In this document: piece after piece, positions 6,815 through 14,719 of the stretch
How the letters are laid out: every line of letters starts with the position of its first letter
Numbering within the stretch: position 1 is the stretch's first letter
Origin: a virus
IMG/VR virus record: IMGVR_UViG_3300029915_000038
Location: 1-50,696 of that record
Length of the DNA stretch: 50,696 nucleotides
Reading direction: 5' to 3' (one strand)
Notes under the pieces: generated by a model
Database searches by the model: none
What the model was told of the DNA's origin: nothing
Seen by the model: only the letters and a program-made list of their open reading frames with translations
Position numbers and translations under genes: made by a program

Positions 6815-7255
6815 TCAAGTAACAATGATATGCTGCGGTAGTTGGTTTCCATTGTCTTTTGCGATTTGATCAATAACCAAATCAAGTGTACTGTGAAGAA
6901 TAGTATCAGTAGACTTCAATACAGTTTCATCATACTGAATCTTTGCATAATCGACTGTTGCATATTCTGTCAAAACAGTGAGAATATCATTACAAGCCAT
7001 GCTAAGAGGATGAACTGGCAACTTGTCTTTGTTAATTTGATTATTGATCAATATTAATGCTCTCTGCAAGCAATATTCAGACCGAGCCATCCCATTTCCT
7101 TCATTTTGCCTCTTTCCATAATCTGTAACAGGAAGATCATTGATAGCTTGTATAACGTCAACAGCAGCTTGCTCAAGAGGATGAACAGAAACATTTCTCT
7201 TACGCCAATTCGAGTTAATTATCACCATTCCTGTTGTTGGAAATACGCTTGTCAT
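6815..7255 (-). CDS. Hypothetical protein with internal duplication
   Basis: 146 aa made of two similar halves: VHPLEQAAVDVIQAINDLP, VTDYGKRQ and SEYCLQRALILINNQINKD, then VHPLSMACNDILTVLTEY, VDYAKIQ and SEQ-like ILHSTLDLVIDQIAKD. The repeated VHPL...A..D-I and S...L...L-I-QI-KD motifs indicate duplication of a roughly 60-residue helical unit. No family recognised. ATG overlaps the upstream stop. Confidence 0.65.
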   Translation of the reverse strand: MTSVFPTTGMVIINSNWRKRNVSVHPLEQAAVDVIQAINDLPVTDYGKRQNEGNGMARSEYCLQRALILINNQINKDKLPVHPLSMACNDILTVLTEYATVDYAKIQYDETVLKSTDTILHSTLDLVIDQIAKDNGNQLPQHIIVT

Positions 7256-7446
7256 TAATTTCTCCTTCCACTTCTAAAGGAACTATAAAGCATATATTCA
7301 GCTCCTGGATATTCACGCGAATACACCGCAGCATATTGGTGTTCATCAGAATGATCTCTCGCAAGCTTTTCAGCTTTTGTAGCACTCGACAAAACAGCGA
7401 TGGTATTCACATTTCCTTCGACTTTATACTTCTGTGTATCTTTCAT
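7255..7446 (-). CDS. Hypothetical 63-aa protein
   Basis: 63 aa. Contains VNTIAVLSSATKAEKLARDH and YAAVYSREYPGAEYMLY, reminiscent of small two-strand, one-helix domains in which a helix follows ATKAEKLA. No named family. AGAAAGGAAT precedes the ATG; the stop is coupled to the next gene. Confidence 0.6.
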   Translation of the reverse strand: MKDTQKYKVEGNVNTIAVLSSATKAEKLARDHSDEHQYAAVYSREYPGAEYMLYSSFRSGRRN

Positions 7447-7461
7447 TGATTCCTTTCTGGT

Positions 7462-7806
7462 TTACAGAACTTCAGAAACAGTTGGAAGAATATCAGTAGT
7501 TGACTCTTCAGAAAGAATGGAAATTATATTTCCAGAAACGCGCCAATACGGCGTGTATCCATTCATAGCGTAAACTTTCATATTGCAAATATTTTGCGTA
7601 TGTGGATTGGGAGGCAAATTTTTCAGCATACCCTCTTCGTTTGCGTACATCTGTCTACAATTCTTGATGCCGCTGACCAATGATTCAATGTATCCGCCGA
7701 CTGCCAGATTCAATTCTTTGTAGTCAAATTTCTTGCCATTTGCAGGACGGACTTTTACAATTGTCCCGTCAGTCTTAAAAATGTAACCACGATGAACTTT
7801 TGCCAT
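7462..7806 (-). CDS. DUF3846-like protein
   Basis: 114 aa. DGTIVKVRPANGKKFDYKEL, then VGGYIESLVSG and MYANEEGMLKNLPPNPHTQN follow the DUF3846 signature (G-xIE-x-V, NEEG-xxK-LP-N), ending in a short beta strand region (YWRVSGNIISIL). The family occurs in phages and plasmids and its role is unknown. First gene after the promoter at 7837-7865, with an AAGAAGAG-containing leader. Confidence 0.7.
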   Translation of the reverse strand: MAKVHRGYIFKTDGTIVKVRPANGKKFDYKELNLAVGGYIESLVSGIKNCRQMYANEEGMLKNLPPNPHTQNICNMKVYAMNGYTPYWRVSGNIISILSEESTTDILPTVSEVL

Positions 7807-7836
7807 TTTGTTCTCTTCTTTCTCACTAACAAATAT

Positions 7837-7865
7837 AGTATATCAAAGTTTGGGATGGAAGTCAA
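7837..7865 (-). promoter_or_regulatory. sigma70-like promoter
   Basis: TTGACT (7860-7865), 17 nt, TATACT (7837-7842) on the minus strand. Leader of about 25 nt before ATG 7806. It likely drives the run of small genes from 7806 down to about 5354. Confidence 0.85.
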
Positions 7866-7873
7866 CAAAAAAG

Positions 7874-7972
7874 AAATCCTTTAAAATCAACAACTTAGAG
7901 TTTTTCAACAGAAAGAACACGATAATTTCCGCTCTTTTTGTTCTTAACCAACTTGTTGATTTTAAAGGATTT
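7874..7972. repeat. 20-bp perfect inverted repeat around the stop codon of 7895-8101
   Basis: Arms at 7874-7893 and 7953-7972 are exact reverse complements, separated by 59 nt that contain the last codons and stop of the minus-strand gene. In the minus direction the second arm is followed by CTTTTTT, so the RNA could fold into a long terminator-like or stabilising hairpin. Confidence 0.8.
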
Positions 7973-8101
7973 AGTAGTAATCTCAGTGGTTATCATCCCG
8001 CGCGATGGGCCAGAGCAATATTCGCGCTTGACTTTAAATTTTGGAGCGTTCTCTGTATCGCTGAAGAAATCCGTCAGTGGTAGACTCTTTTTCTTGAACA
8101 T
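7895..8101 (-). CDS. Hypothetical 68-aa basic protein
   Basis: 68 aa, strongly basic (MFKKKSLPLTDFF, KFKVKREYC, KSFKINKLVKNKKSGNYRVL), possibly nucleic-acid binding. The ATG is exactly 6 nt after the -10 box at 8108-8113, with no Shine-Dalgarno, so the mRNA should be leaderless. The 3' end lies within a 20-bp inverted repeat. No family recognised. Confidence 0.65.
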   Translation of the reverse strand: MFKKKSLPLTDFFSDTENAPKFKVKREYCSGPSRGMITTEITTKSFKINKLVKNKKSGNYRVLSVEKL

Positions 8102-8107
8102 ATTAAG

Positions 8108-8136
8108 AGTATATCAAATAAATTTGCAATTGTCAA
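8108..8136 (-). promoter_or_regulatory. sigma70-like promoter, leaderless type
   Basis: TTGACA (8131-8136), 17 nt, TATACT (8108-8113) on the minus strand; six nucleotides later comes ATG 8101, at the expected transcription start. Confidence 0.85.
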
Positions 8137-8144
8137 CCCAAATA

Positions 8145-9017
8145 TTAGTAGCCTATTTTTGCCATCATTCTCACAGCAGCAGTTGGATGTTTAATGAAAT
8201 TCAATGCACTTTTCTTTTTTTGCACAGCAGTCATTTGTAATTCTTCATCTGGAAATTTAACATATTTAATGGCTGTTGCAGCTTTGTTGATCGCTGCCAT
8301 TTGAACTTCTTTACTTGCATTTGGAAATAATGAAAGCGAACTTCCACATTTTTTAACCATAATAATTTGTATATTTTCGCTGGGATTATTTATTAATTTT
8401 AATACATTTTTGTTTTTTGCCAGCGCAGCTAATTGAATTTCTTCTGGTGGATTTTTAATATATCTAATACCATATGGATTTTTATTAACCAAAGCTAGTT
8501 GAACTGCCATAGACGGATTGCTTATATATTCAACTAGCTTTGATTCTTTCTCAACACAATAAATTTGAACCAATTCTGTTGGGTTCCCAATCAACTTAAA
8601 TGCCGATTTGCTCTTTTTAACAGCAATTAATTGAATTTCTTCACTTGGATTTTTTTGTGTTTTAATTAGAATATAATCCTTTTTTATTGCTTCTTTTATA
8701 ATTTTATCATTTGGAATATCAATAAATTTTAAAACATAACCATTTTGTTTAACTGCTACAATTTTTAAATCATCATCTGGATTGTCAATTAATCTAATCG
8801 CCATTCCATTTTGTCGTACAGCTTCTGTCATTATTTCATATGAAGGATTTTCAATAAATTCGAGCAGCAAACCATTTTGTTTAACAGCCTCTAACTTTTC
8901 CTGTTCTGTGGGATTTTCATTAAAAATGAACTCCCACAGATTTTTTGTAGATTTCTTTCTTGGTTTTCTCATAGTATTCCACACAAAGTCCCCATCCATA
9001 GTTTGAGTCCAACCCAT
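8145..9017 (-). CDS. Large DUF4116-like repeat protein
   Basis: 290 aa from MGWTQTMDGDFVW; this start follows AAGGGGG and lies 11 nt after the nrdJ stop, while the longer frame would overlap nrdJ. After a basic N-terminus (RKPRKKSTKNLWEF) come about 11 diverged 22-residue units (for example EKLEAVKQNGLLLEFIENPS, VQLALVNKNPYGIRYIKNPP). It is the most diverged of the repeat proteins, so an older copy, and probably a solenoid scaffold. Co-transcription with nrdJ is likely. Function unknown. Confidence 0.8.
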   Translation of the reverse strand: MGWTQTMDGDFVWNTMRKPRKKSTKNLWEFIFNENPTEQEKLEAVKQNGLLLEFIENPSYEIMTEAVRQNGMAIRLIDNPDDDLKIVAVKQNGYVLKFIDIPNDKIIKEAIKKDYILIKTQKNPSEEIQLIAVKKSKSAFKLIGNPTELVQIYCVEKESKLVEYISNPSMAVQLALVNKNPYGIRYIKNPPEEIQLAALAKNKNVLKLINNPSENIQIIMVKKCGSSLSLFPNASKEVQMAAINKAATAIKYVKFPDEELQMTAVQKKKSALNFIKHPTAAVRMMAKIGY

Positions 9018-9027
9018 AATTCCCCCT

Positions 9028-12000
9028 TCATCCGCATTTTGAATTTCCACATTGCAGGCATTTCTGGCACCCTGATTCATAAACAAGTTGACCATTACAT
9101 TCTGTGCATTTGGCCCCATCAATTTTTTCGCCATCTTTCACAAAACTTCCCAGCATCTTTTTAATATGAAATAGAAAACTTGAAAAAGTAACGCCATCAA
9201 CTTTATCTATTTCAGCAACAATATATTTGATTCTTACTCCATGACGTAATAATAATCCGATTGCTCTAGCAATTTTAACACTATTAGAATCATTATTGCA
9301 TTTTTTAAATGTTGATTCTATATATTGTTCTGGAATACCTTTTACTTTAGCCAACGCAAATAATTTTTCAATAGCATCATTCGTTGTTACTGATTTTTCC
9401 ATTGCATTGGTTTGAACAAATATTGCCACTGGTGCTTTATTTTCATTCAAACTAATCGTTACATACCATTTACGACTACTATCACCTTCATGATCATGCA
9501 GAACTTTCATTTCAGCAGACATATTATCAGGCAATTTTACATCTTCTAAAATAACTTCTTCATCTATATCATCATTTTTTTGATCAACTGCTGAAAGAAC
9601 AGAAGTCATTGATCCAGAACGATATGTGGTACATCCTTTGATATACCCAGTATTGTATGCATCTAAATATATATTTTGAAAATCTTCAAATAGATAATCA
9701 TTGGGAATATTAATCGTTTTTGATACACTGCTATCTAAATATTTTGCAAATCCCTCTAATTCAACCAAATGATCTTTGACTGATAAAGAAGTAGTTGTTG
9801 CTGCCCAATCAGCAGAAGGATTCCACTCTCCAAATTTAGTTAAATATCTAACTCCATAATCCTGACATAGAACTTCTTTTGTTAATCCTCTATTTTTATC
9901 GATTTTATATACAACTCCATTACTATCCACACCGCGTAAAATTTGCTCATCTCCTTCTTGGGAGAATTTAAACATATTAGTCTCAGCCCATTCTCCTTGA
10001 TTCCAATTTGGAGTTACATCTTTAATATGATCCGGCGTTGAAGATACGATAACTGTTCTAATATATTCAGACATAAATACGGGCTCAATTCCACCCGATA
10101 CAATCTGAGCTGTTACACCAGCATTTCCTGTTGGTTGGCAACTAAATAGTGAAGAATTTCTAATACCATTCTTGAGAATTCTTTTACGAAGATTTTCTGG
10201 CAAATCAATATTATCCCAATATGGACTAAAGGCATGTTTTTCTGGCTCACATAAATTAAACATTCCTTTTTCATCAGCTAAATCCAATGACGCTTCAACA
10301 CCAGCCAATGTATAAGTTTTTAAAATTTCAGTTCTTAGCTTTGTTGATTCTTTGGAACCATATTTGACTTTGAGAATAAATAATGCGCTTCCCCATCCCA
10401 TTAATCCTGCGCCAATTCTTCGTTTATTTCTCATTGAATTAATGTATTCTGGAAGAGGAGCATCTGAATAATCATTTACATTATCCAAAAATCTTATTAA
10501 ATATTTTGTATATTTCGCTAATTTATGTAAATCAAATCCAGTTCTATTTTTATTAATAAATTGAGTTAGATTTAAAGATCCCAAACAACAAATATTTTCA
10601 TTTGAAAGTAATTGCTCTCCGCAATTTGAAATTACCAATCCATTACAATCAAATGCATTAATTCCAGGGATTTCGCAATCCGCTACAATTTCATTTGGAA
10701 AATTTTCAATTGAGGATATTTCTGCTAAATATGTTTCTTTATGTAATCCATAAACATATTCAGTTAAAAGTCTTTCACATTTTTCTTTTTTATCTGAATC
10801 ATAAAATCCAATAATATTTAAATATTTTTCTATATTACTTTTAGATAATACCAATTCATGATTTGCTTTACATAGATATTCTTTTTTTCCACCTTTTCCA
10901 TCAGGCATATCCTTCAAACATTCATCTCTCTTGTTTTCATATATGGTAGAAACAATTCCCCATCTAACTAACATTCGTTGAATTGCTTGCAAATCTTCTA
11001 AATTGCTTTGACTTAGACGAATACTCAAACCTGTATCTCTATTTCCTTGAACAGACCCATAAGCATCAAACATCCCACGAATAAATCCTTTGCTGATATA
11101 AATATCTTCTTCAATTGTTTTATTTACATGTTTATTTGATGAAGTAAGTCCATATGATATTGCATAAGAATGCAAATCCTTAAATTGAATTCGATATTCA
11201 TTTCTTCCTTTTACTTCATGCCATCCTTTAAAAGTTTTTGCTGGAGAAGCATATTGAAGCAATTCTTGCATAACTTTATTACGAACATTTTTAACTCCTT
11301 CTGTATTTCCCCAAGAACATAAATGAGCATTTTTTCCACTAATATTTCCGTCCCCAACCAGCAATCCTAACGCATATCCAATAGCATCATTTTTTTCAGA
11401 TATTTTAACATCTACTGACGAATGATTATTAATAAAAATTTGATCACCAATAGATAATTTTCCAGCAGCAATCCAATCAATTTTATTATTTCTTAAAATT
11501 TTTATTTTATGATTTTCTGTAACTTTTAAGGTATAGCCATTTATTGTACTTATTTTTAAAATAGGCTTATTTCCTGATACAAAAAATCCCTTTTCAGAAC
11601 TATTCCAACAAATACCATCAACAATAGCAGTAAATGGAATTCCCAATAATTCTTTAACTTGTTTTGCTCCGCGACTTGTTGTTACCCATGAATCCAAAGT
11701 AACACATGGGTTACTTGCAAATATTTTTTCAGCATAATTTAATTCATTAAATTTATTTGCACGATCTAAAAATAAAATTCCAGGTTCATTTCTTGAATAA
11801 GTTGATTGAGTAATAAGGTTCCATAACCAATCTACTTTTACTGTTTGATAAACAATTACTGGATAATTTTTTTCTTGCCAATCTTGAATATCGCCGCACC
11901 ATTCTTCTTTATATTTTTCATAAGTTGTATCTGGAAAAATTAGATCCCATGTTATTTCATCGATTTGTTCCTGGCTACCACTTTCTTTTTTTAATTTACT

Positions 12001-12699
12001 AACTAACAATACTTTATCCATAAATTTATCAGAGCAGTTTATACTAAGATTAAATTTAGATAATCTATTGGAAGTTTGCTTTATAGTAATAAATTCAATA
12101 ATGTCAGGATGGGAAATATCCAAAATTCCCATCATCGCCCCTTTTCTTATTTTTCCTTTTGCTTTTTTATTTGAAGCTTTCTTTCCAGAACCTGCTGTAA
12201 TAATTTCAGAACTCTTGTCAAATAGTTCCATAAACTTTACTGCTCCAGGAGTTTCAACACCAATTCCTTTAATAAAAGTTCCTCTTGGTCGGATAAAAGA
12301 AAAATTCTTTCCCCACCCACCTTCGCTCTTTAAAGTAATTGATTGGCTTCTTAAAACTTCTAAAATTCCAGATAAACTATCGCAATCATATTTTGGAGTT
12401 GGACCAACAAAACAATTAATTAAACTTGTTCCACGAAATTCTGTACCTGCATTTGCTAAAATTCTTCCACCAGGAACGACAGAAAAATTACACATCATAT
12501 CATAAAATTTTTCTGCCCATTCTTTTCTTAAATCTTCTGTTTTTTCTACGCTTGCAATTGCTTGTGCAACACGATTAAAAGTATCATTAATATCTTTGTC
12601 TTTATAATTTTTATATGTATTTGACCATACTTCTTCAGAAAAGCTGTCTTCAAATACTGTAACTTGGGATGGGTGTGGGTTAACTAAAAAATCGTTCAA
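9028..12699 (-). CDS. nrdJ: Class II (B12-dependent) ribonucleotide reductase containing an intein
   Basis: Reduces ribonucleotides to deoxyribonucleotides using adenosylcobalamin, feeding phage DNA synthesis. The 1223-aa precursor holds a 361-aa intein (residues 332-692), leaving about 862 aa. Seen: SLINCFVG (first redox Cys, residue 96), the NP/CGEQL active-site loop split by the intein, SGGIEPV, IKGCTTYR near the C-terminus, and a final zinc-ribbon-like tail (CTECNGQ...CQKCLQCGNSKC) typical of NrdJ. The start is TTG at 12699, preceded by AGAGGAAAT; an ATG start is not available nearby. A weak promoter lies at 12750-12778. The DUF4116-like gene follows immediately. Confidence 0.9.
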   Translation of the reverse strand: MNDFLVNPHPSQVTVFEDSFSEEVWSNTYKNYKDKDINDTFNRVAQAIASVEKTEDLRKEWAEKFYDMMCNFSVVPGGRILANAGTEFRGTSLINCFVGPTPKYDCDSLSGILEVLRSQSITLKSEGGWGKNFSFIRPRGTFIKGIGVETPGAVKFMELFDKSSEIITAGSGKKASNKKAKGKIRKGAMMGILDISHPDIIEFITIKQTSNRLSKFNLSINCSDKFMDKVLLVSKLKKESGSQEQIDEITWDLIFPDTTYEKYKEEWCGDIQDWQEKNYPVIVYQTVKVDWLWNLITQSTYSRNEPGILFLDRANKFNELNYAEKIFASNPCVTLDSWVTTSRGAKQVKELLGIPFTAIVDGICWNSSEKGFFVSGNKPILKISTINGYTLKVTENHKIKILRNNKIDWIAAGKLSIGDQIFINNHSSVDVKISEKNDAIGYALGLLVGDGNISGKNAHLCSWGNTEGVKNVRNKVMQELLQYASPAKTFKGWHEVKGRNEYRIQFKDLHSYAISYGLTSSNKHVNKTIEEDIYISKGFIRGMFDAYGSVQGNRDTGLSIRLSQSNLEDLQAIQRMLVRWGIVSTIYENKRDECLKDMPDGKGGKKEYLCKANHELVLSKSNIEKYLNIIGFYDSDKKEKCERLLTEYVYGLHKETYLAEISSIENFPNEIVADCEIPGINAFDCNGLVISNCGEQLLSNENICCLGSLNLTQFINKNRTGFDLHKLAKYTKYLIRFLDNVNDYSDAPLPEYINSMRNKRRIGAGLMGWGSALFILKVKYGSKESTKLRTEILKTYTLAGVEASLDLADEKGMFNLCEPEKHAFSPYWDNIDLPENLRKRILKNGIRNSSLFSCQPTGNAGVTAQIVSGGIEPVFMSEYIRTVIVSSTPDHIKDVTPNWNQGEWAETNMFKFSQEGDEQILRGVDSNGVVYKIDKNRGLTKEVLCQDYGVRYLTKFGEWNPSADWAATTTSLSVKDHLVELEGFAKYLDSSVSKTINIPNDYLFEDFQNIYLDAYNTGYIKGCTTYRSGSMTSVLSAVDQKNDDIDEEVILEDVKLPDNMSAEMKVLHDHEGDSSRKWYVTISLNENKAPVAIFVQTNAMEKSVTTNDAIEKLFALAKVKGIPEQYIESTFKKCNNDSNSVKIARAIGLLLRHGVRIKYIVAEIDKVDGVTFSSFLFHIKKMLGSFVKDGEKIDGAKCTECNGQLVYESGCQKCLQCGNSKCG
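10624..11706 (-). mobile_element. Intein with LAGLIDADG endonuclease in nrdJ
   Basis: The intein covers residues Cys332 to Asn692. Splicing motifs: N-terminal CVTLDSWVTT (block A), VTENHKIKI (block B, TxxH-like), IPGINAFDCNGLVISN (blocks F/G), then extein +1 Cys of CGEQ, which is the thiyl-radical cysteine of the reductase. The penultimate residue is Ser instead of the usual His. The endonuclease domain has a first motif YALGLLVGDGNI with an intact Asp and a second motif IRGMFDAYGSV in which the catalytic Asp position is Tyr (codon TAT, one base from GAT), so cleavage is probably lost or reduced to nicking. Splicing must work for the enzyme to be active. Confidence 0.9.
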
Positions 12700-12749
12700 T
12701 TTATATTTCCTCTATATTTTAATTTTTATTATGGTGCAGGTATGTATTT

Positions 12750-12778
12750 AGTATATTACAACAGTTTCAAACGAACAA
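12750..12778 (-). promoter_or_regulatory. Possible nrdJ promoter
   Basis: TATACT (12750-12755) with a weak TTGTTC 17 nt upstream (12773-12778). It lies over the last codons of the upstream gene and gives a leader of about 45 nt with AGAGGAAAT before the TTG start. Confidence 0.45.
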
Positions 12779-13241
12779 CATATTTCTGAAAATATGGATG
12801 GTTTTTATATTCAATATTACCATCACCATTTTCATAATAGAAAAATGGAAAATCACTATTGCTGCAACCAACACGAGTTATAATTGCTTCTTTAGATGGA
12901 ATTTCTGAAGATTCAATGATTTTAATATCTAAATTTTTTCTAAAATTATTAATATTTACATTATTGATTGCTTCTTTAAATTCTTTCCCACATAAAATAA
13001 TATTACCAAAACCACGATGCGTATTAGTAAAAATTTGATTTATGGCTTTGAACAAAATTCGTTCTATTTGGTAAACAGTTATAAAATTTCCAGATTTTTC
13101 TAATTCATCTGAATTTGGTATAATAGTTTCAATGTTAATTAAATTTAAATAATCCCAAATATTATTAGTTGTATCAGTAAATGGATATTTTAATAATCGA
13201 ATCTCTATCCTATTTAAATCCAAATTTTCCTTAACATACAA
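12756..13241 (-). CDS. Hypothetical protein, 3' part of a frame broken at a T6 run
   Basis: About 161 aa, beginning SLYVKENLDLNRIEIR if read from the break; no family recognised, although it reads as a soluble conserved-looking protein (GFGNIILCGKEFKEAI, EAIITRVGCSNSDFPFFYY). No ATG opens this frame: the options are TTG 13241 without a ribosome site, or TTG 13223 with AAGGA upstream. The better reading joins it to the 27-aa frame at 13214-13297, since one extra T in the run at 13244-13249 would give one continuous protein with a good AGGAG start. Confidence 0.55.
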   Translation of the reverse strand: MYVKENLDLNRIEIRLLKYPFTDTTNNIWDYLNLINIETIIPNSDELEKSGNFITVYQIERILFKAINQIFTNTHRGFGNIILCGKEFKEAINNVNINNFRKNLDIKIIESSEIPSKEAIITRVGCSNSDFPFFYYENGDGNIEYKNHPYFQKYVVRLKLL

Positions 13242-13297
13242 CGAAAAAATTGTTCATTAGATTCTAATTTAGCACTTATATTTTTAAAAACACTCAT
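13214..13297 (-). CDS. 5' part of the frameshifted 12756-13297 gene
   Basis: ATG 13297 follows AGGAGAAGC and encodes MSVFKNISAKLESNEQFF before the frame leaves the downstream protein at a six-T run and stops at 13214. It may be the true N-terminus of the downstream protein, separated by a single-base indel (natural, programmed slippage, or sequencing), or an independent 27-aa peptide overlapping a TTG-started gene. Confidence 0.45.
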   Translation of the reverse strand: MSVFKNISAKLESNEQFFRCMLRKIWI

Positions 13298-13313
13298 TTG
13301 CTTCTCCTAAAAC

Positions 13314-13880
13314 TTATTTAAGTAATTCTTGAATTCTTGCAGTTACTTCATTCCAATATTTTTCAAATCTATGGCCGCCGTCATTCTTTAATTCGACATA
13401 TGATGTGTTTGGCAAATTTTTTAATGTTTCTTCTGGCGAAATTATACTATCATCATTGGCAATGAACATACTAATATTATTTTCGTTTGTATTTTCTGAC
13501 AAATATTTTTCTATTTTTGCATATTCCAATAAATCTTCTTCAGTTACAATAATTTCTTTTTTGGTATATTTGCTAATAGTTTTTCCTAAATATTTTTTTA
13601 AAGATTTGCTTGGTCTGGTTGCTGGATTCACAATTACACATAGAGTGTCCCATTTTTGAGAAAAGTAATTTGCCCAAAATCCACCCAGACTTGTTCCGAC
13701 AAAAATTAATGGATAATCTTCATTTTTTCTAACTATATTATTAATAATTTTTTCAACTTCAATGGGATTAACTGGCAAATCTGGAGAAGAAACATGCTCT
13801 TTTCCAAAAGCATTTACAAATGCTTGACTTTTATCTCCCATTCCAATTCCAGCGAAACCATGCAAATATATCACAAACAT
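13314..13880 (-). CDS. Alpha/beta-hydrolase, YqiA/UPF0227-type esterase
   Basis: 188 aa. N-terminal strand and oxyanion region MFVIYLHGFAG, nucleophile elbow GTSLGG (Ser64), acid region FIANDDSIIS (about residues 139-148) and catalytic His in GGHRFEKYW near the C-terminus match the compact YqiA-like esterase fold. Substrate unknown; it could act on host metabolites or surface esters. AGAGGAAA precedes the ATG; the promoter at 13899-13927 lies upstream. Confidence 0.75.
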   Translation of the reverse strand: MFVIYLHGFAGIGMGDKSQAFVNAFGKEHVSSPDLPVNPIEVEKIINNIVRKNEDYPLIFVGTSLGGFWANYFSQKWDTLCVIVNPATRPSKSLKKYLGKTISKYTKKEIIVTEEDLLEYAKIEKYLSENTNENNISMFIANDDSIISPEETLKNLPNTSYVELKNDGGHRFEKYWNEVTARIQELLK

Positions 13881-13898
13881 TATTTTTCCTCTACTCTT

Positions 13899-13927
13899 AT
13901 TTTATAACACCAATATAGAAAAGTCAA
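13899..13927 (-). promoter_or_regulatory. sigma70-like promoter
   Basis: TTGACT (13922-13927), 17 nt, TAAAAT (13899-13904) on the minus strand. The -35 box overlaps the stop codon of the upstream gene. A short leader with AGAGGAAA follows. Confidence 0.65.
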
Positions 13928-14493
13928 ATTAATTTGAAATCTATATCCAATTTTTCAGCTTCTTTCTTTTCAGAATCAGTCAATGAAGCAGTTCCGTAAA
14001 TAATTTTTTCAAATGGCTCACCTTTTATTAATCTAATATAATGAAAGCCATCATCACTAATTTTTAATATTAGCTTCTTTGTTAAAAATTCTGCAAATTT
14101 GGCTGGAATTGGAATTGCTCCAGATCGTTTCATTATATGTTCTGGTGCTCCACTAACTTCTGCCCATGCTCTTCCTAATGATATATCTTCTTTATTGATA
14201 AACATGTAATCTATTTTGCCTTGAGTAGTTCCATTTGTTCCAGCCGCAATTGCTTTTTTTCCAAATTGATTTTTATATATTCTAAGAGCAGTTATATTTC
14301 CATTACGAGTAACTAATTTCCATAAGCCTGATTTTTTAATAAGTTCTTCTGGGGATGAAGCTGATTTGAATCCTCCTGATTTTTCGTAACTTGATTGTAG
14401 CATATCCCAAACTTTAGACACATATTTATTTTTATCTTCGCTTGAATATAAATTTACTACATGCTCGTTTAAAATTATTTCATTTAGTTTCAT
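13924..14493 (-). CDS. Conserved large-phage protein, possibly GNAT-like or virion-associated
   Basis: 189 aa. Starts MKLNEIIL, a lead common in T4-like phage proteins. Contains VWDMLQSSYEKSGGFKSA, LWKLVTRNGNITALRIYK, GKKAIAAGTNGTTQGK and RAWAEVSGAPEHIM, the last a recognisable block of a conserved phage family. The order helix, strand, strand, G-rich loop resembles acetyltransferase-like folds, but catalysis is not shown. The ATG is exactly 5 nt after a late-type box (14499-14506), so a late leaderless transcript is predicted. Confidence 0.65.
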   Translation of the reverse strand: MKLNEIILNEHVVNLYSSEDKNKYVSKVWDMLQSSYEKSGGFKSASSPEELIKKSGLWKLVTRNGNITALRIYKNQFGKKAIAAGTNGTTQGKIDYMFINKEDISLGRAWAEVSGAPEHIMKRSGAIPIPAKFAEFLTKKLILKISDDGFHYIRLIKGEPFEKIIYGTASLTDSEKKEAEKLDIDFKLI

Positions 14494-14498
14494 ATTAC

Positions 14499-14506
14499 TA
14501 TTTATG
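14499..14506 (-). promoter_or_regulatory. T4-late-type promoter box, 5 nt from ATG
   Basis: CATAAATA on the minus strand, followed by GTAAT and ATG 14493. Matches T4 late consensus TATAAATA in 7 of 8 positions. Confidence 0.65.
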
Positions 14507-14514
14507 ATGATAAT

Positions 14515-14697
14515 TCAAATATCATTACTTCTTTTAGATAAGTTTATGCTTGTTTCCAAGATTATTCTATCACAAAGATTTGACAGTAATATTCGTTCAT
14601 AAAAATACTGTCTCTATGAGAGAGAGATATAACACCAATCCTCCATATATTTCACAACAGTCTAGATAAATTGATTTACAAATTTTTCATTTGTCAT
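14515..14697 (-). pseudogene. TAG-interrupted relic frame in the 14494-14719 gap
   Basis: A 61-codon frame from ATG 14697 is broken by two in-frame TAG codons but otherwise reads as protein (TVVKYMEDWCYISLS, RQYFYERILLSNLCDRI). Both TAGs could be CAG (Gln) with one C-to-T change. Otherwise this 226-nt gap shows only a short GACAGTA hairpin and the late promoter. Chance in AT-rich DNA cannot be excluded. Confidence 0.35.
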
Positions 14698-14719
14698 TTT
14701 AATAATTTTCGCCTGATCG

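Noticed and set aside
14583-14613. GACAGTA hairpin as a terminator
   Set aside because: Stem is short and imperfect beyond 7 bp and no T-tract follows; it lies far from the end of any gene.
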